Below, piece after piece: positions 58,069-64,000 of a stretch of DNA of 64,000 bases. The position numbers were made by a program, and so were the translations under genes. The stretch covers positions 1,240,001 through 1,304,000 of the forward strand of contig NZ_BAAAWU010000001.1 in assembly GCF_039535235.1 (NCBI RefSeq). Reading direction: 5' to 3'. Source of the DNA: Streptomyces roseoviridis. GTDB lineage: Bacteria; Actinomycetota; Actinomycetes; Streptomycetales; Streptomycetaceae. Within the stretch, counting starts at the first letter, position 1. Each line of letters opens with the position of its first letter. The notes beneath the pieces were generated by a model that ran no database searches, was not told where the DNA came from, and was given only the letters and a program-made list of their open reading frames with translations.

Positions 58069-59856
58069 TTGCTCCTGGCTGATCCGCTCTCCCCTGCCCC
58101 GCCGCCCGTGACCTACCGGGCCGTCCTGGGTGCGCGCCACGTCGTCCGCCTACTGGCCGGCACCCTGACCGGGCGGATGCCCAGCGGCATGGTCCCCGTC
58201 GCTCTGGTCCTGTGGGTGACAGCGGGCGGCGGGTCGCTGGCGGCGGCGAGCACGCTCGCCGCCGTCTACGGGCTCACGTCCGGGCTCACGCAACCGGTGA
58301 AGGGCCGCCTCATGGACCGGCACGGGCAGACGCACGTGAGCACGCCCGCCGCCGTCGTCGCGAACGGCAGCCTGCTCGCCCTGCCCGCGATCGGCCCGGA
58401 CGGGCACCTGGCACTCGTCACCGCGGCAGTCGCCCTCGCGGGCCTTGCGAGCCCTCCACTGGAATCGGGCCTGCGGACCCTGTGGCCGACCGTCGTGACG
58501 AACTCCGGCCAGCGGAAGGTGGTCCAGGCTCTCGACACCGGCTCCCAGGGGCTCCTGTACGTCACCGGCCCGCTCCTGGCCACCTGGCTCGCCACCACGT
58601 ACGGTGCCGACGTCGCTCTGTGGATTACCGCCCTGCTCGGCATGCTCGGCGCCACGGTCGTGCTCACCTCCGAGCCCTCACGTACCTGGCGGGCCGGCCG
58701 CGGCGACACCAAGGAGCCTGCCCGCCCAGGGCGCCTGATGAGTAGCGGACTGGTGCTGCTGTGCACCGGGCTTTCCGGGATCGGCTTCGCCCTGGGCGCG
58801 CTGACGGTCTGGGCAGCCGCGATGGCCGAGGCCCACCACGCCGACCGGCTGACCGGCGTCCTGCCCGCGGCCTTCTCCGCCGGCTCGTTCCTCGGTGGCC
58901 TGCTCTACGCCCGTTTGCCCCGCAGGCTCCCGCCCGGGACCCAACTCGTCTGCGCCACAGCGATGTTCGCAGTCGGATGGCTGCCCCTGCTGGCGCAACC
59001 CGAGCCCCGGACCGCAATCTTCACAGCCGCGCTGCCGGGCCTGTTTCTCACCATGGTCATCACCTCGGGTTTCGACACGGTCGACGCCCTCACCCCGGCT
59101 TCGCGCGCCACGGAGGCGTACGCGTGGCTCATCCTCGCCGTCGGCACAGGCCAGGCCGCAGGAACTGTCCTCGCAGGTAGGTTCGTCGGCCACCTCCTGG
59201 GCTTGTCGGCACTGCCCGCGGCCGGCGCCTTCCTCGCCGTTGCCGTCCTCACCCTTTCCCGTCCCGTTCTCGGTTCGCGGCGTCTGGGCCGGCACCGTCG
59301 CACCACGAGCGCCAGCCCGGCCTCCTCCCATTTCCCCCTCGACGAAGGAGAATCGTTCATGCCCGTCAAGACCGTCTGGACCGTCGCCCACAGCTGTGGA
59401 CACGAGGTCACCCACGACCTGTCCGACCGGGCGGCCGACCGCAGGGCCCGCTTCGCCCGGTGGCTCGCCGGCCGGGTGTGCACTGACTGCTGGAAGGCGA
59501 GCCGCGACGCCGACACCGCCGCAAAGGAGCAGTGGCTCACGGCCCGGCGCGCGGAGGAGCAGGCCGCGGCCAGAGAGTGGACCGAGAGGTTCGACATGCC
59601 GCTGCTGGAGGGCCCGGAACGGGCGCTGGAGTGGGGCGAGCGCTGCCGCTTCCAGCTGGTCACCGCCGCCTACACGGCGCTCGTCACCGAGGGAATCTGG
59701 GGCGAGGCGGACTGGGCGGTGCTGGAGGAGAAGATCCGCACGGTGACCCGGGCCGGATGGTGGATAGACCAGCGCGAAGCCGAGGGAACCGAGCTGCCGG
59801 AGCTTCTCGACGCCGCCACGAGCGAGGACATCGGCACCGAGAACCCGTACCGGTGA
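58069..59856 (+). CDS. MFS transporter, reading in frame into the next gene
   Basis: From TTG 58069 residues 1-410 form a 12-helix MFS transporter: LLAGTLTGRMPSGMVPVALV, VKGRLMDRHGQTHVS (loop motif D-R-x-G), ASPPLESGLRTLWPTVV, and the second half LGALTVWAAAMAEAHHADRL and FDTVDALTPASRATEA. No stop codon separates it from the Cys-rich protein starting at 59359, so the frame is open for 595 residues. Either the two are made as a fusion or the MFS stop has been lost. The substrate is unknown. Confidence 0.75.
   Translation: MLLADPLSPAPPPVTYRAVLGARHVVRLLAGTLTGRMPSGMVPVALVLWVTAGGGSLAAASTLAAVYGLTSGLTQPVKGRLMDRHGQTHVSTPAAVVANGSLLALPAIGPDGHLALVTAAVALAGLASPPLESGLRTLWPTVVTNSGQRKVVQALDTGSQGLLYVTGPLLATWLATTYGADVALWITALLGMLGATVVLTSEPSRTWRAGRGDTKEPARPGRLMSSGLVLLCTGLSGIGFALGALTVWAAAMAEAHHADRLTGVLPAAFSAGSFLGGLLYARLPRRLPPGTQLVCATAMFAVGWLPLLAQPEPRTAIFTAALPGLFLTMVITSGFDTVDALTPASRATEAYAWLILAVGTGQAAGTVLAGRFVGHLLGLSALPAAGAFLAVAVLTLSRPVLGSRRLGRHRRTTSASPASSHFPLDEGESFMPVKTVWTVAHSCGHEVTHDLSDRAADRRARFARWLAGRVCTDCWKASRDADTAAKEQWLTARRAEEQAAAREWTERFDMPLLEGPERALEWGERCRFQLVTAAYTALVTEGIWGEADWAVLEEKIRTVTRAGWWIDQREAEGTELPELLDAATSEDIGTENPYR
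59359..59856 (+). CDS. Zinc-binding-like plasmid protein with internal start
   Basis: A 165-aa protein if started at ATG 59359, which has GAAGGAG upstream at a good distance. It lies in the same frame as the MFS gene. The N-terminus has AHSCGHEVTHDL and RVCTDCWKASRD, a Cys/His set (CxH plus CxxC) that can bind zinc. A helical C-terminal part follows (GERCRFQLVTAAYTALVTEG, DWAVLEEKIRTVTRAGWWID). The strong internal ribosome-binding site suggests it is made on its own. Confidence 0.65.
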   Translation: MPVKTVWTVAHSCGHEVTHDLSDRAADRRARFARWLAGRVCTDCWKASRDADTAAKEQWLTARRAEEQAAAREWTERFDMPLLEGPERALEWGERCRFQLVTAAYTALVTEGIWGEADWAVLEEKIRTVTRAGWWIDQREAEGTELPELLDAATSEDIGTENPYR

Positions 59857-59910
59857 TACCCAGCAGGCGGCCGTGACGCGGCGCGGAGGCGTGAATGTAT
59901 AGCGCACGAT

Positions 59911-59931
59911 CCCCGGTTAGCCTAACCGGCC
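59911..59931 (+). promoter_or_regulatory. Operator of the CCCCGGTT family
   Basis: CCGGTTAG-C-CTAACCGG (59913-59929) is a perfect 8-bp inverted repeat inside CCCCGGTTAGCCTAACCGG. It matches 39108-39126 except for two central bases. TATAGC (59898-59903) just upstream could be the -10 element of the promoter for the gene at 59996. Confidence 0.65.
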
Positions 59932-59995
59932 TTTTTCCAGACCATGGAGTCATGCCCTCGCCGCCACCTGCGGTTTTCTGCGGAAGGACTCTGCC

Positions 59996-60415
59996 GTGCC
60001 CGAACCCACCCGTCCCGCGTTCGCTCCCGCCGACACGATCACCTGCGACCGGGACATCGCCCACGCTCACTTCGCCCCCGGCGACCAGGTCGTGGTGATC
60101 AAGGGCGTCGCCGACGGCGAACTGTGGGGCGACGCGATGACCGTCGTGACCCCGTCGTGGCACACGCCCACGGACGAGGACGGGTGGCGCCTGCGCAACC
60201 CCATCGGCGGCGCGCAGTCGTTCATCACCGGCCACCCCCGCTACCTCGTCCACCTCTCCAAGCGGTGCCCGGACTGCCTGATCTACCTGCGCGCCCTGGA
60301 GGACTACCTGCTGCCGAAGGTCCTCGGCGACAAGCCGGTCGACCTCGGTTGGTACCGGGTCACCGACCTCGGCCAACTCGTCCACGCCGACGACACCAAG
60401 GCGGCCGGCCGGTAA
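59996..60415 (+). CDS. Small hypothetical protein with CxxC
   Basis: A 139-aa protein from GTG 59996. It is a beta-rich domain (FAPGDQVVVIKGVADGELWG, DAMTVVTPSWHTPTDEDGWR), followed by LSKRCPDCLIYLRALEDYLL with a CxxC motif, possibly zinc-binding. First gene after the operator at 59911-59931. No family is recognised. Confidence 0.65.
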   Translation: MPEPTRPAFAPADTITCDRDIAHAHFAPGDQVVVIKGVADGELWGDAMTVVTPSWHTPTDEDGWRLRNPIGGAQSFITGHPRYLVHLSKRCPDCLIYLRALEDYLLPKVLGDKPVDLGWYRVTDLGQLVHADDTKAAGR

Positions 60416-60439
60416 TCCCCCGCCCACACAAATCCGGGC

Positions 60440-60856
60440 GAAGCTCGCCGAGAACACGGTGGTCGCCCGCTGGGCAGGCGTGGACGCCTACGGCCGACGG
60501 CGATCCGGCGTCCTGAATCTCGGTGGACTGGGCCGAGCACGTCAGCCATCCACTGTTCGAGCATCCCTCCGCCGCGAGCCCCGAAGGTTACTGGCGAGCG
60601 GCCATCCACATCGATGTCCGCCTGGCCCAGGGCAACCGGACGCTGACGGGGCCGGAGTGGGCCGGAGTGGGCCGAGATCGCCCACCGCATCGCCCGCGCA
60701 ACCGGCTCGCGATCCCCGGCGCCGAGGGGGCTGCCGGTGGATCGCCGCCCAGGCTCACGCCACCGTGTCGACCTGATCGCCAACCTCATCCGCCTCGACG
60801 GCACCTGGCAGCAGCTTCAGCCGGATCTGCGCGCCGCCTCGCCGCTGAACCCCGCG
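60440..60856 (+). pseudogene. Decayed relaxase-like gene
   Basis: Three frames must be joined to read it: QIRAKLAENTVVARWAGVDA, then DWAEHVSHPLFEHPSAASPE and AAIHIDVRLAQGNRTLTGPE, then EWAEIAHRIARATG, and finally RVDLIANLIRLDGTWQQLQP. The middle matches the relaxase at 17755 (GDRTLSDAEWAEVARRIVAA; GCRWAAVRHAEDHIHIVATL). A 10-bp tandem duplication (60651-60660 and 60661-60670, gccggagtgg twice) is one cause of the frameshift. Confidence 0.6.
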
Positions 60857-60975
60857 CCTTGAAGGCGACCTCGGGCTCATCTCCCCCCCAGCCGCACCCG
60901 ACCCGCACCCTGCCGCCCCCGGCTGACCGCCCCGCCGCCGACCCGGCGCCTTTGACCCACGCACCAAGGACTCCC

Positions 60976-61716
60976 GTGCACGACACCGATCCCAGCGACC
61001 TCGAATCTTTCGCCACCATCCTCGCCGGCGAACTGCCCGGCCGGTGGACCAGCCAATACCACCCCGACCACGGCGACACCGACTACGACCACCTCACCGC
61101 CGAGGTGTGGGACATGGACCAGACCGCCCACGCCATCGCCACCTACGGCGTCTCCGTCTGCGCGGTCCTCACCCGCACCGACGACCACGCCCGCCTGCTC
61201 GTCATCGACCACCTCGGCCAGGCCGAAGGCTTCCTCGTCGCCGCCATGGCCCCCGCCGGCCTCCCGGCAGCCGCGTACACGGGTGTCCGCGAGCCCGACG
61301 GGCTCGCCGTCCCCGCCGACCCCTTCCACGCAGCCGAGGCCATCACGCTCCACCTGCTTCCCCGCTACGCCGACGCCGCCGCCCACGCCCGCCGCAACGC
61401 AGCCGCTCTCACCTCACCCCTGCCCGACCAGATCGAACTCACCTGGGCCGGCGACGCCCTCACCACCCCGGTCCCCGATTCCGCACCGCTGGCCAAGCTG
61501 CTCGCCAAGCACGGCTTCCTCTACGAGACGGCCAAGGACCTCCTCGTCCTTCCGGGAGACGACACCGCTGTGCAGGCACAGGCCGTCCGAGCCATCGGCG
61601 CGCGACTTGCCGACCTCGGCGTCGGCGTCGGTATGCGACACCCCGGCCGCCCCGCGCTCGCCGCGGCCCACCCGCTGCCCGCACGCACGGCGCCGTCCAC
61701 CGCCCACGGCCGATGA
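60976..61716 (+). CDS. Hypothetical plasmid protein, family A copy 2
   Basis: A 246-aa protein. GTG 60976 follows AAGGA; the long upstream frame is pseudogene shadow. It is the paralogue of the gene at 52124: SFATILAGELPGRWTSQYHP, LVIDHLGQAEGFLVAAMAPA, VREPDGLAVPADPFHAAEAI. The second domain has HGFLYETAKDLLVLPGDDTA. Function is unknown. It overlaps the next gene by 4 bp. Confidence 0.7.
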   Translation: MHDTDPSDLESFATILAGELPGRWTSQYHPDHGDTDYDHLTAEVWDMDQTAHAIATYGVSVCAVLTRTDDHARLLVIDHLGQAEGFLVAAMAPAGLPAAAYTGVREPDGLAVPADPFHAAEAITLHLLPRYADAAAHARRNAAALTSPLPDQIELTWAGDALTTPVPDSAPLAKLLAKHGFLYETAKDLLVLPGDDTAVQAQAVRAIGARLADLGVGVGMRHPGRPALAAAHPLPARTAPSTAHGR

Positions 61717-62402
61717 ACGGCTCTGCGGAGGAGCCCGAGTTCCTCCTCCTCAACTACGTCACCATCACGCGCGACCCGCGGACCCAGCTGGTCCTCGCGA
61801 TCGGCGGAGACCAGCGCGCGGCCGGCATCCTGCAGACCACCGGCGGCTTCACCCGCCACCCAGGCCCCAGCATCCACTACCACCGGCAGCCGGTCGCAAT
61901 GCCCGTCGAACGGCAGCGCCTCGGGGCAACGGCCGCATCGCACGCGCTTCTGGTCGCCGGATACAGCGTCTACCTCGCACCCGACCTCAACGTCCTTGCC
62001 ACCCCGGACGGAGACCGGGAGGCCGCGTTCCGATATCTCGCCCAGCTGGCCGAACTCGCCAACGGCACGGTGGAGCCGCACCTCCTCGCCGGCGTCATGG
62101 CCGAGATCACCGCGCCGGAGACCGGAATACTGCCCCGGCTCCGCGAAGTACTCGTGGCCGTGTGGACCACTTGGGCCGACCAGCTACGCGATCAGGACCA
62201 CGACGCCACACCCGCCCAGCGCCTGAGCGACATCACCCAGGTGCTGGCGGGAGCTCGAGGACCTGCGTACCCAGGCGGCCCGCGCCCCCTCACCGGCCGC
62301 ATCCCGCCAGCCCACCCCGTCCCCCACGCACACGGCGAAGACGTCACCGCCCCGCCGCCGGTGACCACCGCCCGGTCATCCCTTCCACGGAGTACGCCTT
62401 GA
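61713..62402 (+). CDS. Hypothetical plasmid protein, family B copy 3
   Basis: A 229-aa protein from ATG 61713. The family B module is at residues 45-95: GGFTRHPGPSIHYHRQPVAM, AASHALLVAGYSVYLAPDLN. A helical domain follows (AAFRYLAQLAELANGTVEPH, LREVLVAVWTTWADQLRDQD). Pro/Ala tail. It is coupled to its neighbours by 4-bp overlaps. Confidence 0.65.
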   Translation: MNGSAEEPEFLLLNYVTITRDPRTQLVLAIGGDQRAAGILQTTGGFTRHPGPSIHYHRQPVAMPVERQRLGATAASHALLVAGYSVYLAPDLNVLATPDGDREAAFRYLAQLAELANGTVEPHLLAGVMAEITAPETGILPRLREVLVAVWTTWADQLRDQDHDATPAQRLSDITQVLAGARGPAYPGGPRPLTGRIPPAHPVPHAHGEDVTAPPPVTTARSSLPRSTP

Positions 62403-62800
62403 ACGTCGCTGACGAGAACAACACCGACGTCGAGATCTACCGCAAAACCGGCCATCCCGACCGGCTCCACATCGTCAGCCGGACCGGTGCCCCTGAGGAA
62501 CTGCTCGCCCAGCTCGACGCCTCCGGGCTGGAACGCCGACGGGAGGAAACCGACGGCCCCGTCTACACCTGGCACGAGACCCCCGAAGGACTCAGCCAGA
62601 AGGCACAGCGCCAGCTCGCCACGCGAACGATCCTCCCGCTCCTCGTCGCCGGATACGACGTCAACATCGACCCCGACGAGTTCGACGTGACCGCCTGGGC
62701 CCGGGTCATGCAGACCCACCGCGTCACACAGGGCGGGAACGCGGGTCCCTCCCAGCCCCCGCCGCCACCTGCTGCCGGCCCGCCTCGCTCCCGGCGCTGA
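62399..62800 (+). CDS. Hypothetical plasmid protein, family B copy 4, TTG start
   Basis: A 133-aa protein from TTG 62399 (TTGA overlap with the previous stop), eight bases after GGAG. It contains VEIYRKTGHPDRLHIVSRTG, then YTWHETPEGLSQKAQRQLAT and LLVAGYDVNIDPDEFDV, the shortest clear form of the family B module. The long upstream frame is a shadow. Confidence 0.65.
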   Translation: MNVADENNTDVEIYRKTGHPDRLHIVSRTGAPEELLAQLDASGLERRREETDGPVYTWHETPEGLSQKAQRQLATRTILPLLVAGYDVNIDPDEFDVTAWARVMQTHRVTQGGNAGPSQPPPPPAAGPPRSRR

Positions 62801-62860
62801 CCTTCGTCCCTCGCCCGGGTCCCGTTCCCGCTCCCCCGCCGCTCTCCTGGAGGCCACACG

Positions 62861-63259
62861 CTGAACGAGCGCCCCATTCCCCGTACTTACGGCGCGTACC
62901 AGGCTCGCGGTATCGCCACACGCCTCGACCTCCTCAACCAGTACCTGACCCAGCACGGGCTCACGCCGCCCGACACCGTCCAGGTCCTGGAGCACACCTT
63001 CGACCCCGAGAACGGCGTCCTCGCCCGGTTCACCGCCCTGGTCACGAACGCGAGCCGCTTTGCCCAGGACCAGGCCACGCGCGGACTCCTGCCCCCCGAG
63101 GTGTGGCTCGCCCTCGGGCGCGCCGCCAACGAACTCCACGACATCGGTCTCGACCTCGAAGAGCACCTCGACGCCCTCGCCGCCACCCACAACCCTTCCT
63201 CTGGCGAGTCCGCCAAGCCCCCGGCGCCCGTGCCGCTCGTCGTACGGAGGCACCGGTGA
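62861..63259 (+). CDS. Hypothetical helical protein, CTG start
   Basis: About 132 aa from CTG 62861, seven bases after CTGGAGG. No ATG, GTG or TTG fits, so this gene is missed by standard start rules. It contains LNERPIPRTYGAYQARGIAT, RLDLLNQYLTQHGL and ALGRAANELHDIGLDLEEHL. Its helical plan is like the gene at 53083-53532. The stop overlaps the DUF317 start by 4 bp, which supports real translation. Confidence 0.6.
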   Translation: MNERPIPRTYGAYQARGIATRLDLLNQYLTQHGLTPPDTVQVLEHTFDPENGVLARFTALVTNASRFAQDQATRGLLPPEVWLALGRAANELHDIGLDLEEHLDALAATHNPSSGESAKPPAPVPLVVRRHR

Positions 63260-64000
63260 CCGGCAAGCAGCAAGCAACCTGGGGTGCCGCTGAGCACGCC
63301 GAACAGCACTACCTCGTTGAGCCACGGCACCTGGCCGGCGGCGGCGACATCCGGCACGTGACCGAATTCCTGCGCGCCTCCGGCTGGACGGACCGCTCGG
63401 CAACCGGCGGGCCGCTCGTCTTCGACCGCTCCGACCGCAAGGTCCGCGCCGTCTACGACCCGGGCAGTCGGCCGGGCGGCTGGCAGATCCAGGGGCAGGC
63501 GACCGCAACCGAGCCGAGCTGGCAGGTCACCTTCACCCGGCAGACTCCCGTGGAGATCGTCGCCGGTTTCACCGACGCCCTCACTCGCGAGCGCTCCGCC
63601 CATGCCCCCAACCCCTGGGCCCCGCTCCAGCAACAGCGCTGGGAGACCGAGCGCTCCCAGCACTTCACCGCCGTCAGCCCCGACCGCAATACGTGGCTGC
63701 AGTTCCATCAGAGCGGACCCGGCCAGGCCCACTGGTGGGCCGGAGCCCGCACCGAGCACGGGCGGACCTGGGACGCCGTCTTCTCGGCCACGACCCCCAT
63801 GCACCTGATCGAGAACTTCTCCGCAGCTCTCGCCGACCCGCAGCCGGCCATGCGCCCCCGCGGTCACGTGCCGCCCTCGAAGTGGATCCGCACGACCTCC
63901 GTGTCCGTACGGCCCTCAGAACTCGGCGCCTGGCAGCAGGCCCGCATCACCGCCGCCCGGGCCGCCACCTGGGCCCGCCACTCCTGGGCCTCCACCCGGC
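63256..64000 (+). CDS. DUF317 domain protein (3' end outside window)
   Basis: The frame is open from GTG 63256 to the window end (248 residues visible). The DUF317 opening is clear: HYLVEPRHLAGGGDIRHVTE, with WQVTFTRQTPVEIVAGFTDA closing the first unit (about 100) and TTPMHLIENFSAALADPQPA closing the second (about 190). The remaining visible part (SKWIRTTSVSVRPSELGAWQ and on) is outside the repeat. It is the third DUF317 gene of the window, each the last or near-last gene of a coupled operon. Confidence 0.8.
   Translation, partial: MTGKQQATWGAAEHAEQHYLVEPRHLAGGGDIRHVTEFLRASGWTDRSATGGPLVFDRSDRKVRAVYDPGSRPGGWQIQGQATATEPSWQVTFTRQTPVEIVAGFTDALTRERSAHAPNPWAPLQQQRWETERSQHFTAVSPDRNTWLQFHQSGPGQAHWWAGARTEHGRTWDAVFSATTPMHLIENFSAALADPQPAMRPRGHVPPSKWIRTTSVSVRPSELGAWQQARITAARAATWARHSWASTR

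Overview
The window is very GC-rich DNA with strong third-position G/C bias, dense overlapping genes, many GTG/TTG starts, a WhiB-family regulator, DUF2637, DUF317, SCO6880-like and class-E-sortase-type LAxTG proteins. Together these point to a Streptomyces (or close relative), and to a large conjugative element (plasmid or integrative element) rather than core chromosome. No rRNA, tRNA, CRISPR array, integrase or telomere was seen, so circular plasmid, linear plasmid and integrated element cannot be told apart.

Layout. (1) 1-10.3 kb and 26.4-30.9 kb: a metal-resistance island. It carries a DUF1326 protein, a DUF3105 protein, Met/His-rich small secreted proteins, a DsbD/UreH-like membrane protein fused to a cupredoxin, an HMA copper chaperone, a Tat-exported multicopper oxidase, a four-helix-bundle Cys-rich copper store, a TetR regulator with small membrane proteins, a CmtR-like ArsR repressor with a cation-diffusion-facilitator pump, and a His-rich protein with an AhpD-like enzyme and an MFS pump. 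Three CsoR-type operators (TACCC..GGGTA inverted repeats) mark a copper regulon. A decayed Tn3-type transposase lies inside. (2) 10.5-20.6 kb: replication and mobilisation. It holds an XRE/MmyB-like regulator, a palindrome-rich control region, a 28-aa leader ORF, a Rep-like protein with 7-bp tandem repeats in the middle of its gene, a DnaC-like loader (a phage-lambda O/P-like arrangement), WhiB, a DUF2637 (SpdB-like) membrane protein whose gene carries an array of GGGGACCG octamers, MobC, a relaxase and a candidate oriT. (3) 20.8-22.2 kb: a DUF317 operon. (4) 22.5-26.1 kb: a three-gene ABC-three-component-type defence system (PD-(D/E)XK effector, middle component, Rad50-like ATPase). (5) 31.1-43.0 kb, minus strand: a LAxTG surface protein, DUF317 protein, ATP-grasp ligase plus MFS exporter plus double-HxlR regulator, tandem helical paralogues, a RelE-like protein, a DUF4913 protein and an orphan DNA methyltransferase. 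(6) 43.4-64.0 kb, plus strand: a type-IV-secretion-like transfer operon (NlpC/P60 hydrolase, pilin-like, VirB8-position protein, VirB6/TrbL-like, SCO6880-like, VirB4-like ATPase), ParB with internal repeats, then a long series of fast-evolving plasmid genes ending in a DUF317 gene cut by the window edge.

How it works together: region 2 replicates and nicks the element, region 6 builds the transfer channel, and regions 1 and 4 are cargo (metal tolerance, defence). A recurring inverted repeat (CCCCGGTT..CCTAACCGG and relatives) near 39.1, 43.1 and 59.9 kb suggests that one regulator controls the accessory and transfer operons together. Many genes in region 6 appear to start at TTG or CTG behind good Shine-Dalgarno sequences, so several true starts, and one whole gene (62861-63259), are missed if only ATG/GTG/TTG are considered. 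All calls come from reading the sequence by eye; no database search was run.
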